Notes: generated by a model not told the origin, from the letters alone. A DNA stretch of 64,000 nucleotides from ENR-C587 sp942493235 (GCA_942493235.1 OW818676.1:1488001-1552000); one strand, 5' to 3'. Shown: positions 43,172 to 57,900, counted from the first letter of the stretch. A program made the numbers and translations.

Positions 43172-44137
43172 TGTTTAGTTTTAAAGTGTATATTTTAGAA
43201 ATCCAAATTAAGTAAAAAATCGAATATTATCAAATAAGTTTATAAAGTTTGTAAAGTTGAAAGTTACAAAGTGAAAAGTTATAAAGTAGGAATTGGGAAA
43301 TAGCAAGTTGTTCTTTTCTTCCAACATCGTTAGATGTTGAATATTGGTAGCATGAGAGTTGCACTCCGTTTCGTCTCCTTACTATGCTCTGCGTATTAAG
43401 GCTGGTGGTTGGTGGCGGGGAATACGGGGTTTGGGGTTCGGAAATAGGGAATTGGGAAATAGAAATTAGAAATATGTACGTCTCCTTACTATGCTCTGCG
43501 TATTAAGGCTGGTCTTCCAACAGCGTTAGCTGTTGAATATTGGTAGAAAAAAAGTGTCGGAAAATCTTTCAACCTCACCCAAACCCTCTCCAAAGGAGAG
43601 GGCTTAAAGATTGTTTATTGATTAAATAGGCAACTGTTTAACAGCTATTTCTTAAAATTCCTATCCAATGGAGTGGTGGCATCGCGAAGCGATGACGGGG
43701 TGGTTCTTTTTTTGGGGATAGGGGATAGGGAATTGGGAAATAGAAATTAGAAATATGTACGTCTCCGTACTATGCTCTGCGTAGTGCTGCTGGTCTTCCA
43801 ACATCGTTAGCTGTTGAATATTGGTAGCATGAAAGTTGGACTCCGTTTTTCTTTTTTCACATTCGATGGTATTTGTGCAAGAGTATAATATTTTTATATT
43901 CAACACACTTGATCCGGTGGCTTTAGCAAGGATGTAAAGAGTAATACCCCACGCCGAAGAGGCTGTGTAAAAACTATCAAAAGATAACAAATATTATTAC
44001 CTGTTCCATTCAACCCCATGCTTCAGCGTTGGTAATGGCACTAATTACTTGAACCCCACGCCGAAGCGTGGGGTTGATTTAAAAATATTTCAATGAGGAA
44101 ATGATATTATTAAAATAATACTTAATAAAATAAGATA
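43172..44137. repeat. Repeat island 5
   Basis: Nearly 1 kb without a gene. Order: AAAGTT-rich tract (about 43235-43290), hairpin unit (43316-43351), CTCTGCGTA module (43375-43402), G-rich tract (43411-43456), CTCTGCGTA module (about 43480-43510), hairpin (43514-43548), GC-rich CATCGCGAAGCGATGACGGG module (about 43660-43706), G-rich tract (43714-43737), CTCTGCGTA module (about 43760-43790) and hairpin (43794-43830). Then comes an element B copy beginning GAGGCTGTGTAAAAACT (43959) and a perfect hairpin AACCCCACGC/GCGTGGGGTT at 44052-44075. Short frames here are translations of the repeats. Confidence 0.85.
43714..43737 (+). other. G-quadruplex-type motif
   Basis: GGGGATAGGGGATAGGG followed by AATTGGG gives four G runs of three or more with loops of 3, 3 and 4 bases. 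A second full motif is at 1023-1047 (loops 3, 3, 4). Longer-loop relatives occur at 1265-1295 and 43417-43456. Each belongs to the G-rich module of a repeat island. Confidence 0.55.
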
Positions 44138-45490
44138 TTATAAATCAACTTTTAGCTGTAAGTACATCCAAAATGAAGGATCTTCTCTGAGTGTGCCGCT
44201 TGGGTTAGTTATAGTTGGTTTAATGTAATACCTGTCTTTAATTACATCGCCGGGTAAAAATGCACATGCACCAAGCTCGAGCTGTGCTGTTTTAACAATC
44301 TGATAGCGGAATCTTAAATCAATTTCTTCGCCGAGAGTAGTTTTATTTTCGCCTGCATTCTCGCCATAGACCAAAGTGTAATCAACATTAGTCAGAAAAT
44401 AATGAAAATCTGCTTGGAACGAGAATGGATTATCTTTTTCTTTATAACCGAATATCAACGCAAAATCATTTACGCCTCTGCCATTAGTACCGTTTTTCAT
44501 ATCGGCAAAATAGTCCATAATTCCATGAAATTTATGATTTCCGCCAAGTGAGCGTGTAAATGTATTATACTTTTCCTTCTCGTCGGCTTTAGTTCCAGAA
44601 AACAAATCAACTAAAATTCCAACTGAAATTGGTTCAAAAATCAAATTGGCTTCTAAACCGAAGTTATAAGCTCCAATATCTTTTTTGGAGCTATCTGTGC
44701 CTTCTACTATTGTACCGAATTGGTATGCAAATTCAGCTAATAGATTAAATGATTTCATTTTAAGATTATATGATAGTCCGGCTGTATAGCGATTTAGATT
44801 GTCGTTAGTAAAGTCTATTGTTTTTTTATTGTCATGCTCGTTAAAGACCAATACTTCTATAGAATTTTCAGTATTGATATTTGCCGAAGCCCATAGCCCC
44901 AAAATTGAAAAGGAAGTATCGGCAATAGCATTAGTCGGATACTGGGTAGAAACTGATTTGTTTACATAGGGGAATGACGGATTTTGAACAGCTGAAAACA
45001 AATCGAAACTAATTTCGCTGCTTTTATATCCTAATCTAATTCCATCAAAAGCTCGAGCTACATAATGGAATTCGTTTGCACTAATCCATCTTTCAGAACC
45101 ATACTTCATTTTAAATCGACCGGCTTGTGCATAAATCGATTCGTTGAAAATGTTATTAAACATTACATAACCTTGATGTAAGTCAAGATTTTTGATACTG
45201 CCAATAGTAGCTTTTTCTTCTCCCCAGAGCCTTGAATCTTGGATTTGCAAAAATCCGGTTATATCCTTAAATATTTTCTTTTCAGCACCAAATCGAACTC
45301 TGGAAATAGTAAAGCCGTAAGGGTAGGTTTTGTTATTAAAATCTCTTCCGTCTAATTCGGTTCTTAGCATGATTTGACCGCTAAATTTCCAATCATCAGC
45401 TTTCTTTTCTTCAGTTTGTGCACTAATAATACATACAGAAAAACATGCAGAAAAAATATAAATAGATAATATTGTAAAAAACTTCTTCAT
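44138..45490 (-). CDS. Outer-membrane beta-barrel, alginate-export type
   Basis: 450 residues: a signal peptide (1-24, ending ISAQ) then an all-beta barrel of alternating strands ending in LQLKVDL. The region FLQIQDSRLWGEE, LDLHQGYVMF, QAGRFKMKYGSERWI and ARAFDGIRLGY is the hallmark of the alginate_exp (AlgE-like) family. By family it would let an anionic polysaccharide or other substrate cross the outer membrane. No alginate genes are adjacent; manC and the glycosyltransferase operon elsewhere in the window are compatible with exopolysaccharide export. AGAGGT precedes the ATG. Confidence 0.82.
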   Translation of the reverse strand: MKKFFTILSIYIFSACFSVCIISAQTEEKKADDWKFSGQIMLRTELDGRDFNNKTYPYGFTISRVRFGAEKKIFKDITGFLQIQDSRLWGEEKATIGSIKNLDLHQGYVMFNNIFNESIYAQAGRFKMKYGSERWISANEFHYVARAFDGIRLGYKSSEISFDLFSAVQNPSFPYVNKSVSTQYPTNAIADTSFSILGLWASANINTENSIEVLVFNEHDNKKTIDFTNDNLNRYTAGLSYNLKMKSFNLLAEFAYQFGTIVEGTDSSKKDIGAYNFGLEANLIFEPISVGILVDLFSGTKADEKEKYNTFTRSLGGNHKFHGIMDYFADMKNGTNGRGVNDFALIFGYKEKDNPFSFQADFHYFLTNVDYTLVYGENAGENKTTLGEEIDLRFRYQIVKTAQLELGACAFLPGDVIKDRYYIKPTITNPSGTLREDPSFWMYLQLKVDL

Positions 45491-45934
45491 AGCTTACCTC
45501 TAATATGTTCTCAAAACTTAGTTCTAATATAATAATATTATTAGAAATTTGCAAATTAATTTATTTTTGAATATTAATCAAAAGTGAAGATAAACTTAAA
45601 TTATTGAATAATGTAAAAAAAAATTGTAGTTTATTGATAAATCTTAGAAAAAATAATGTATATTAGTATCAATCAGTGATATATCAATTATATTCTGAGT
45701 TAATATGACAATAAAACAAGAGTTAAAGTGATTAGAACGCACTTTGTGTAAGTATTATATTTATATAGAATTAATATTCCGAATATTATATATTGGGGTT
45801 GTTTTGTCTCAAATAAATGTCAGAAATGCACATAATCGGCACATTTGAGTATTTCTTAACCGAAAAATTCTATATTTTATAAATCAAGTATATCGAATAA
45901 TAAATTACTTTTTTCAATTTTTACGGGGTTTTTT
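45491..45934. promoter_or_regulatory. Divergent control region with candidate promoter for the giant protein gene
   Basis: 444 bases, AT-rich, between the divergent porin and giant-protein genes. TTTG at 45844-45847 and TATATTTT at 45871-45878 are 23 bases apart, close to the Bacteroidota pattern TTTG-N(17-23)-TAnnTTTG with the last base different. The region after it is a short leader ending ACGGGG before the ATG. No hairpin or repeat module is evident. Confidence 0.4.
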
Positions 45935-48900
45935 ATGATATGTTTTAAACGCATAGGCTATTATCTAAGCCTACTTTTATTCATCGCTCTATCGGCACTA
46001 CCGAGCCGAGCTACCGATATTGTTATCGGAACAGGGACTTCCACCACTACGTCTTATCCCTATCATTATAACTGGGGTGGGACAAAAACTCAATTAATAG
46101 TAACTGCTGCTGAATTAAATTCAGCCGGTTATACAACTCCAAGCTTAATTAGTAGTCTTGCATTCTATCATACTAGTACAGGCACGGTGAATTTACAAAA
46201 CTTTTCAATAAAATGTAAAAATACTACAGCTTCAGTATTTGCAACTACGTCTTTTGACTTGACCGGACTTTTACAAGTATTCAACGGTAGCTTTTTACCA
46301 AGCTCTCAGGGCACTGCTGCCGGATGGAAAACAATTACTTTTACTACTCCTTTTTTATGGGACGGTACTTCAAATTTATTATTAGAAGTTGCTTGGACTA
46401 ATAATAATGGAGGCAGTAATGGATCTAATACAGTAAGATATACCGCTACTGGGGCTAATTACCTTTGTTTGTATGATAACGAAGATGGTATAGCCAGTAT
46501 TGCCGGATTCCCGACTACTGGGTCTCAAACAACCAGTCGCCCAAACATGACTTTAGGAATAACTGCTGCTATAATACCATATATAACACTAAACACGAAT
46601 AATTTAAACTTTAATTTTATTGATCAAGGATTAATAAGTGCCACACAAACGTTTACTATAAGCGGTAATAATTTTGACCCCGCAAGTGGCAACTTTACAT
46701 TAACTCCGCCAGTAGGATTTCAAGTATCTATAGATGGCAATACTTGGGTGTCTAATCCAAATACTTTATCAGTACCTTATGTAGGTAATCCTATAGAAAG
46801 CCCGATAAGTGTACAAGCTCGTTTCTTACCTACAGAATTACAAGCCTATAACGGAAATTTAACTATTTCAGGTGGTGGTGCTAATAGTAATATAGCTTTA
46901 AGCGGTACCAGTATTTTAACATATTGTACATCTAATGCTACAAGTACTGATGACCAAGATATAGGAAATATTACTATAAGTTCCGGTACGACCGAAATTT
47001 TAAATAACGGTTTGGCAACTCCACTATATAGTAATACTACTGCAAATAAAACATATAGCGATTATACAAGTACTGTACCTCCGATTCAATTAGCTGGAGG
47101 CTCTACTTATCAAATATCGGTAAGTATTGTAAATTTAGGTGCTTATGCTTATTCGTCATCAATAAAAGTATATATTGATTATAATCGTAACGGAGTATTT
47201 GATACTCCTGACGAATTAGCATTTTATGTGCCGGTAACCGGTAATGGTAGTGAGTTAACCAATGATACTTGGACAGGTTCTTTTACATTACCATATACAG
47301 TAAGCCTCAATGGCAATGCACAGACGAGGATGAGAGTCGTAGTTGATGAAAATGAAGCAGCACCAAGTTGCGGCACATATACTTGGGGAGAAACCGAGGA
47401 TTATACCGTTCAATTAATCGCTCCTCCACCTTTTGTTGCTACTAATAATTATTCACCGGATTTTGGCTATGTAGCTCCCGGAACTCAATCAACTCCGCAA
47501 TCACTTAATTTATATGCCGGAGACTTATCTCCTGCTACAGGGAATATAAATATAAGCCCTTCAGCTAATTATGAAGTATCTCTTGACGGAACTTCATGGA
47601 GTTCAACTCCGGTACAGGTAGCATATTCAAATTCAGGGGCTACTATTACTCCAAATACTTTCCAAGTAAGATTTAGTTCGCCTTTAGCTTTAGCTTTAAA
47701 TTGCCCTGGTACTGTTACAATAAGCGGAGCGAACGCCGCTACTCCTTGGATAGTAAATTGTAATGCCGATAATATGCAGACATATTTGCCAAGTACCGTG
47801 AGTGCTACAAGTACTGTCGATACTATTGATATTGCTAAAGTTACTTTAGCTAATATTGCTTTTGGTGATGCAAATGTTACTCCTATTACAGGGCGTACGG
47901 AAGCAATAAATAAATATTCCGATAACAGATTAGCCGCTCCTGTTATACAGCTAAATGCAGGCTCAATCTATCCGTTTACCGTTAATACATATACTAGCGG
48001 AACAGCTCTTCCTATCTGCAGTTTAGGTGTTTACATTGATTATAATGCCGATGGTGATTATGCTGATGACGGAGAAATCGTTTCGGTAATGGCAATTCCT
48101 GTTGCTAATAACGGCGTAGCTACCGGTAAATTTATGGTACCGGTAACAGCTACTCTCAATCCGACTAATAATCCGAGAATTAGATTTGTAGTCTCTACAG
48201 GCTATCCAAATTATTCAAGCGTTACTTATGTTTGTGGCGAAACAGAGGATTACAGAGTAATGATCAATCCTGCTTTGCCAATGGTCTATGTATCAACAGC
48301 AACATCTCAAGTTGGCAAGAATATTGTTACTGCTGCTTCTATTAATGAAAAAATTCTACAAACAATAGTAACTACTAATAATTCAGATACTCCGTTAACA
48401 TTAGCTTCGATTACATTTAATACTAACGGAACTAATCAAGTAGAAGCAATTGCTAATGCAAAAGTATATTCGACAGGGCTATCGGCAGATTTTGCAACTA
48501 CTACTCAAGTAGGTGATGCGGTCGTTGCCCCTAATGGTTCTATGGTTTTCACTCCGGCTACTCCAATTGCTTTAGCCACAGGCGATAACTATTTCTGGTT
48601 AAGCTATGATGTAGCTTCAACAGCATCTGTTGAAGCGGTATTAGATGCCCAATTAACCGGATTAATACTTAGTGATTCACCTGATAATAAAATTACTTTA
48701 GCTCAAGCTCCTGACGGGGTTAGCTTAGTAAGTCGCTCTAAATTTGACGGAACCTTTGGAAGTACAACTACTTTTCCTACCGGTTGGTTAAACACTATTG
48801 TTTTAACAGGTACATATATTCCAGTTTGGTCTTGCGTAACAAGTGGTACTTATCCAACAGCTACACCGGTTTCGCCATCTTCAATGGCTAAATTTAATGG

Positions 48901-51900
48901 TTTCAATGCAAGTTCAAATTCAGTTGCAATTTTAGCTTCACCGGTATTTTCGATGATTGGTGAAACGTATCCATCTACTATTAGACTTAAAATGTATAGA
49001 GCCGCTCCAACTGCAGAAGAAGATGCAGGTTCTACATTACAAGTTTACATATCCCCTTCGGCTACTAGTGTTTCCGAAGCAACATTATTACAAGCAATCA
49101 ATGCTGATAATGCTACATCTATCAATACAATTTATACAATTGCCCCTATAGGCATTAGTGGGTGGAACGAATATATTTATTCTATTCCGGCTGGTTTTGG
49201 AGCAACTAACTATATAGTATTAAAAGGTACTTCTGATTATAATAATAATATTTTTGTAGATAATATAAGTTTTGATTCAGATGCCGCTGCATTTATGGCT
49301 TATAGTACTCATGAAGTAGAAATACTTGGAGATTATCCTGTTGCTTCCGGGTCAGAAAATAATAAAGTAAGTGCTTTTAGCATTAATACAATTTCTTCTA
49401 ATAGCCCATTGACCCTAACTAACTTCAAATTTACTCCTGAAGGAGTTACTAATTTAGCTGATATTCAAAATGCTAAATTATGGAGTTTGGGCAATAGTGA
49501 TGTATTTAACCCCGCTAGTTCGGTTCTTCTGGCTACAAGTCCTACAATTTCAGCCGGACAGAATTCAATTACCTTAGGTACACCTTTGCCACTATTAGAG
49601 GGGGTTAACTACTTTGTATTAACTTATGACGTTGCTACTACTGCAACAGCAGGAAATTATATAGATGCAAATGCAGATGCTTTCACTCTTACAAGAGCTG
49701 CCTCATCTATAGAGAGAGTATTTACAAATGGCAATCCCGCTGGAAATCATATTATAAAACAACCTTTAAATGGTGTTTATACTATCGGTGGTCCGGTTCT
49801 TCCAACTCGCTATTACTCAAATCTGCTTCAAGCAGCTGATGATTTAATGATGCTTGGTGCTTCAGATAATGTCGAATTTGCTATTGCAGAAGATCAGACA
49901 TTTACAAGCGACGAATTGCCTACATTTATTCAAAATTTAGAATATGGTGCCGGTGCCGGTACTTACACTTTAACAATTTATCCGTCGGGTGCTCCTCGCA
50001 CTATTACCGGTAATACTGCTTATACAGCACCTGCCGTTATTAGTTTCGTAGGCAGAGACAGAGTAGTTATTGACGGTAGAGTTGATAAAATCGGTACAGA
50101 AAATGGACTTACTATTGTTAATAATGCCGAAGGAGCAGACATTTGCTTTGCTACAGTTATTGGCAGTAGTTCTTCTTATGATGTAACTTTACAAAATATA
50201 AATTTCAAAGGTAAACCTACAACTAATTCTTCATCCGCTTTTGGATTATATATGTCCAGTTTTGGACATTCGGAATTCAATATACATAATAACGACTTCT
50301 CGAGAATTTCTAATGGTATATCAATAAATGGTAAAGTCGGGAATGTAATTAGTAATATTAATATTACTAATAATGTATTTGGTAATTCTAATGAAGCAGA
50401 TAGATTGCGCAGAAAAGGAATTATGCTTTATTATGCTGATAATATAAACATTAATAACAATACTTTTAATGGAATCGGTACAACTGTTTCCACTTTAAGT
50501 CTTGGTTCAATAGCAGCAATAGAGTTTTCCGATGCCGTAACTAATTCTCGTATTGTTGATAATACTTTTACTAATATTATAAATGCTAATACTTCTGTAG
50601 GAGCTTATGGTATTAATTTATTAACTAATACCGGAACTACTGGCAATTCAATAATCGGAAATAGAATTTCAAATATTAACACTGCTACTACATCTTCTTC
50701 CTCGACAGCTTATAATGCGTTTGGTATTAGACTTGTCGGAGGGGCAAATACTAAGGTTTATCACAATACTGTTGTATTAAGTGGTGCTAATCTTGGTACA
50801 AATGCGCTAACAGCTCCGCTGTTAATTACTTCAGCTATTACTGGAGCCGATATCAGAAATAATATTTTTGCAAATACTATGACAGGTGGAACAACCAATA
50901 ATGCTTACGCAGTATATGTTTCTTCCGCTACTACTTTTGCAAATATTAACTACAATAATTATTATACTACAGGTACCAAATTCTGTTATTATACTGCCGC
51001 AAGAGCTACTTTAGCAGCATGGAAGCTTGCCGTTACTGCTGATGTAAATTCAGTAAACACTCCGGTTACGGTATTAGCAAATAATGATTTACATCTAAGT
51101 GGTGCTTCCGCTTTAAATCGTTCATTATTATGCCCTGCTTTAGCTGAGGTAACTACCGATATGGACGGTATAACTCGTAGAGTGGGAGCTCCTACTCAAA
51201 TGGGTGCAGATGAGGCTTCGGCTACTATTACAATAGCTGAGCAACCGGTTACTGCAAGCAATGCATGCTTTAATACCGGACAAACTACAAACGTTAATTT
51301 ATCTGCCGGTACAGTAAATGTATCAGCTTTTGATGATGCAATTGTTAGAACAGTTGACCCTGCAGGATTAAAATACCAATGGGTTAAAAATTCAACTGAG
51401 ACTTTATTAGGTACCGGGAATACTATAATAGTACCTTATACTGTAATTCCAGCAACAGCTGACTCTTATCAATCAACAGTCTATGGCTTGTTTGATGAAG
51501 TACTGTTTTCACCAACAACTGTTATTTTAAATCAAGGTCCGAGCTTATTCACATTGACAGGTACAGGCACATTATGCCCGAATGCTACTACCGGTGTTCA
51601 GTTTACATTGTCAGGTTCTGAAGCCGGATTTTCATATCAATTATTTAAAGGTACTGAAGCAATAGGAAGTCCTATAATTGGTACAGGCTCTGCAATTACT
51701 TTTGATAATGTTACTGCAATAGGTACTTATACAGTAGTAGCAACCTCAACTAATAGTTGTTCAGTAACTATGACCGGAACAGCTAGTATAAGCTCATTGC
51801 CGGTAGCTACAGCATATAATGTAACCGGTGGCGGTACATATTGTACAAATGAACCTACTACATTTGCAATCGGAGTAGATGACTCTGAAGTTGGAGTAGA

Positions 51901-54900
51901 ATACATATTGCTTCAAGATGGCAACTCAATTACAAGCACACCTGTTCAAGGTACCGGCGAAGCAATTAGCTTTGGTCCATTCTCTGAAGCAGGTACTTAT
52001 ACAGTGGTCGGGATTTTGGGTGATTGCGATACAGAAATGACAGGTTCTGCCATAATTATTGTTAATGATTCTCCTACACCTTATAATTTAGTTAATGCTG
52101 AAGAAGGTCAAGAGTTGTTCTTAACAGTTTGTACAGATCAATTACCTGTTACAATCGGATTAGACGGTTCTCAGTTAGATATAAGCTATCAATTATTTAA
52201 AGATGGTCAAGTTTACGGAGACGCAATAGTTGGGTCAGGTACTGAATTCTTATTCCCTGAATTAACACTTTCCGGTGTTTATGTAGTAATTGCTTCCGGT
52301 AACGGTTGTAATACTAATATGGTGGGATTATGTTCATTAATAGTAGTTCCAAGCCCTATGCAATATAATATGACCGGTGTCGGTTCAATTTGTGATAATT
52401 CAAACGAAACGGTAACAATCGGTCTTGACGATTCTCAAATTGGTGCTACTTATCAATTATACAGAGATGAATTAGTAGCTCCTATTCCGGTTGGTGAAGT
52501 TGTTACCGGTACCGGTGAAGCAATTACATTCGGTAATTTTAATTTAGCGGGTATTTATTTTGCTAAAGCAACATTAGGTACTTGCACTTCGGATATGTTA
52601 GGTCTATCTGAAGTATTAGTAAATCCGGCTCCGACAGCATACACGATTAATTACGAACAACAAACAGGTATTATAAATATTAATACATGTTCAAATCAAT
52701 TACCGATACAATTCGGTATTACAAATTCAGAAACAGACGTATCATATCAATTATATCAAGATGGTAGTCCTTTGTTTGAACCGATTATTGGAAGCGGTTC
52801 GATGTTGATGTTCCCTGAAATAAGTGCAAACGGCATTTATACAGTAATCGGAACAAGAAATGACTGCTCCACTAATATGATTGGTTCATTAACCTTAAAT
52901 ATTGCTCCAGCCCCACAATTATTTGACGTAACCGGTGGCGGTGCAATTTGCGACGGTAGCCAAGTATCAATTCCAATAGGCTTGAGTGGCTCAGTAGTTG
53001 GTACTACATATCAATTATACAGAGAAACTCCAGTAGCTCTGATTCCGGTTGCTATTGGCAATCCTATGCCGGGTACAGGTCAAGCATTAAGCTATGGTAG
53101 CTTTAATATAGCCGGTACATATACTGTAGTAGCTACATTAGGAAATTGCCAAGAAGATATGAGCGGTTCGGCTATTATTTCAATTACAAATAGTCCGATA
53201 GCATACACCTTAACCGGTGGTGGCGAACTTTGTAATGATGGTCGCGGTCTGATGGTCGGAGTAACAAATTCCGAATTAGATGTAACATATAACTTATTCC
53301 GAAATTCAATTCCATACGGAACTCCGGTAATCGGTACCGGTGATGCTATTAGTTTCGGTTTTATTAATACAAGCGGTACATTTACTGTAACAGCTGATAG
53401 AAGTGGCTGTACTACTAATATGACCGGTAGTGTTAATATTATTATTAAACCTAACCCAACTAATTACGATGTATTAGTAAACGGAAATAATGTTAATGAA
53501 AAATCACTTTGTCAAGGTGAATTGTTATCATTAGGTTTATTTGATACTGAGCAAGGCGTAACTTATACATTATTCATAAATGCTGAAGCTACTACTAATG
53601 TGTTAACCGGTAGCGGTTCGGCAATGTCATTTGCAAGTATAGTATCACCTATTTCCGGTGTATATCAGATATTTGCAAATAAAGATAATTGTATTAAACA
53701 AATAGACAATGATATTGATGTAATAGTAAATCCATTACCTCAATTATTTACAGTTAGTGGTGGAGCTAATATTTGTGCAGGTGATAACCTTGTTCAAATC
53801 GCTCTTAGCGGTTCTGAAATCGGTGTAAATTATCAACTATTTAGAAATCAAATTGCTGTTGGTCAACCAATCGCCGGTACAGGTGAAGCATTGATTTTAG
53901 CAACTGATAATTTCGCTGGATTATTTACTGCCGTTGCTGATAAAGACGGGTGCTTACTTGATATGAGCGGTTCTGCTGAAATTATAGTAAGACCAATTCC
54001 TCAAAAATATACAGTAACATCAACAGGAAGTACTAATTGCTCTTCAACCGGTATTGATGTATTATTAACCGATTCAGAGATAGGTACTACTTATACATTA
54101 TTATTTAACGGAAATGCTATTGATAATCCATTAGTGGGTACCGGTGAGCAAATGTCATTTGGTATTCACTCTGCAGAGGGCATATATACAATTAGTGCTA
54201 ACAGAGATGCTTGTATTGCAATGATGGACGGTCAAATTAATTTGAGAATCGACGATCCTCCGATGGCATACAATGTAAGTGGTGGTGGTATGATTTGTAT
54301 TGGTGATAACGGATTAAGAATTACGCTTTCAAGTTCAGAATTAGGCGTTTCTTATCAAGTTAAATTGAATAATCAAAACATTGGTGAGCCTGTTATAGCA
54401 ACAGGAGAAGTAATGGTATTTGGTCCATTTAACCAAGCCGGTACTTATACAATAATTGGTTCAGCCGAAGGTTGCGAAACTGTAATGAATGGTTCGGCAG
54501 TAATCACTACATCTCCGAAACCTGTTGTTCAAATTACAGGTCCTAACGAAATAGTTCAAGTAACTACAGGGTCTTATTCTGCAAATGCTGAAGTAGGTAT
54601 GAATTACTATTGGTCAGTTACAGGTGGCTCAATAGTTGGTTCAAATTCTTTAGCAACAGTAAACATACTATGGGGTACAGCAGGTAACGGTACTCTAACA
54701 TTAACTAAAACGAATGCTCAGACATTATGTGCTAATACAGCCGACTATAATGTTACTATACTTAACGTTGCGGTTCCGTCAATTCAAGCATTTGGTATCA
54801 TTTTCTCATCAGTTACTCAAAACTCGATGATGTTAAGATGGACTCGCGGTAATGGTAATAGAGTATTAGTAGTTGCAACCGAAGCTAATAGCTTCTCTGC

Positions 54901-57900
54901 AAATCCTCAAGTAGGCGTATCATATACAGCTAATGCTAATTATGGTCAAGGTACTGCTATTGGTAACGGATTCGTTGTATATAACGGAACTGGCAGATAC
55001 TTTACAGTGGCTAATTTAGACCCAGGAACTGTTTATAAATTCAAAGTTTATGAATTCTTCCAAGCTGATAATGCATATAACGTAACAGATGCAATTTTAA
55101 ATCCAAGAACAAAAACTACTGCTATCGCAGCACCTATTAACTTAGAAGCTGTTGAAGTTGATGTAAATGAAGCATTAGTATCTTGGACTTATGCCGGCAA
55201 TTCGGATTTCTTTGAAATTCAATTATCATATAATGCAAACTTTACTAACATAGTACCGGGTTATGAAAACTCTGATTTCGGTAATGTTAATGAAGCAGTT
55301 CTTGAAGATTTAACCGGCAATACTGACTATTTCGTAAGAGTACGTGCTCAATTAGGAAGCACTGTTTCTCCTTGGTCAGCAGTTGTACCATTCAAGACAC
55401 TTATGCCTGAACCAACTACTGCTCCAAGTAATTTAGTTGTTTCAAATCGTACTTTAAATAGCTTCCAAGTTGATTGGACAGCAGGTAACGGAGACTATTC
55501 TATCGTACTTGCTTCAATAGATCCGATATTAACCGAACCGAGTGATAGAATTACTTACATAGCAAATAATGACTTTAGTTCAGTATTATCTTCATTAATC
55601 GGAACTGCAAAAGTAGTCTATGCCGGTGCTAATACTAATTTCGTATTGACAGGACTAAATGAAGAAACTGATTATAATCTTTCAGTATTCACATTTAACG
55701 GTGAAGGCGGAGCAGTGAATTATAATCCTACTCCGGCTACAGCAATTGGTTCAACTCTTGACGAAGAACCGACTCTTCCACCGTCTAATTTGTTATTTAC
55801 AAATAGAACAGCTACCAGTTTATCATTAGATTGGGATAACGGAAATAGTGAAAGATTTATGTTATTATCAAATGATGTAGATGATTTTACAGCTCCTATA
55901 GATGGTACAACTTATCTGGAAAGTGATAATCTCGGTAATGCATTGATTATCGCAATTGGTCCTTTAAGTGATTTTATTAATTCAGGGCTATTGGCAGACA
56001 CCAGATATTACTATCAAGTTTACGGATTTAACGGTAACGCAGGTACAGAGAACTATTTGCAAGTTGGTCTGGCAAATAATGCTAAGACTTTAGCTGCAAC
56101 TCCTGCTAATCCTTCTGATTTACAAGTTGTAAACAGAACTACTAACTCAATGAATTTAACTTGGGATGCCGTAACAGCCGATAATTATATATTATTGGCA
56201 AGCACTGCTCCGATTACTGCTCTTCCTGCTAATGCAATTACTTATATTGGCAATGCAGACTATACATTAGCAAATTCTTTAAGCGATGCAAAAATCGTTT
56301 ATACAGGTAATGAAGTTAATGCTCAAGTTATCGGATTAAATCCCGAAACTCATTATTACTTTACACTTTATACTTACAATGGTACAAATACATCAGAGAT
56401 ATACAGTACTAATTTTGTTTCGGTAAATGCATTCACTTATGCTACAGAGCCAACAGCTCCGACACTTGCCGAAATTACTAATATAACTGCTAACTCTATG
56501 AATTTGGACTGGACTAACGGAACAAGCACTAATAATATAGTATTGATGAATACTACAAACGACTTTACTGCTCCATCTGACGGACAGGTCTATACTGCTG
56601 GTCAAACTATTGGTACAGCTCAAGTCATTTCTGTAGGAACAGATAAACCGGTTCTTAAAAACGGTCTAACTGATAATACTAATTATTACTTCGCTATTTA
56701 CACATTTAGCGGAATTAACGACAATCAAAATTACAATCTTACTCCTGCACTTGTCAATGATATCACATTGCCAAGTGAACCGACTCCAGTCTCTAATTTG
56801 ATTGTTAATAATAGAACAGCAAATACAATTAGCTTGGCTTGGACAAAAGGAAACGGAACCAATACAATAGTTTTAGCTTATACTAATCCTACAGCAGTTC
56901 CTGCTCCGATTGACGGAACCAACTATACGGCAGATGCAAATTATGCAGGTTTCGGTACATTAATTGACGGTGCTAAAGTAATTTATAAAGGCAATGGGAC
57001 TACTGCTGAAGTAACAGGCTTACTTGCCAACACAAATTATCATTTTGCAGCATTTGCTTTCAATGGCGACAATGCTAAGACTAACTTTAATACTATAGCA
57101 GCAACTGCTACAGCTATGACTTTAATGGCTGAACCGTTAACTGCTCCTTCAAATATTGAATTTGCAGGCACTAACCGCACTCAAATGTCTTTGAATTGGG
57201 CAAATGGTAGCGGTACTTCTAATATAGTATTAATGAACACAACTAATACATTTATTGCTCCGACCGATGGCGATTCTTATATAGTAGGTAACGAAATCGG
57301 TACTGCTCGAGTAATGTACGTAGGTGCTAATAACACTTTAGACTTAACAGGATTAACCGAAGCTACGACTTATTACTTTAGAGTGTTTACATTCAATGGT
57401 GATAATGGTGATGAAAACTATTTGACTGCAAACTTTGCCGAAGGCAATAACAGAACTCGTTCTGCTGCAACTAAATTGAATTTCAAAACTACTCCTGCTT
57501 CAATAGCATCCGGTCAAACATTTAGTGTTACAGTTGAAGTACTTGATGACATGGATTATCCTGCTACTCCTGAAGGCGTGATTAATATTACCCTATCCGA
57601 AACCGGTACAGGCTCGCTATATGGTACTCTTAACGGTACTTTATCTCCGGCTGCTCCTGAATTTACTTTCACTAACATTTCTTATAATGTAGGTGCAGGC
57701 GAAACAGTATTACCAATAGTAGTCAGTGATGGTACTTCTGGATTAACTGATGCAACTGCAAATATCGGTTTGTCAGTATCCGCTCCTTCAATTCAAGATA
57801 GAGTAATACTATTTGGCGGAGTAACAGCAAATTCAATGAACTTGGTTTGGACACTTGGTAACGGAACAAATAGAATCGTGGTTATGAAAGCCGGCTCTGC

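Noticed and set aside
43661..43990. A 109-residue minus-strand frame in repeat island 5
   Set aside because: It spans the GC-rich module, G-rich tract, hairpin and element B; it ends HPVIASRCHHSIG, a translation of the repeat.
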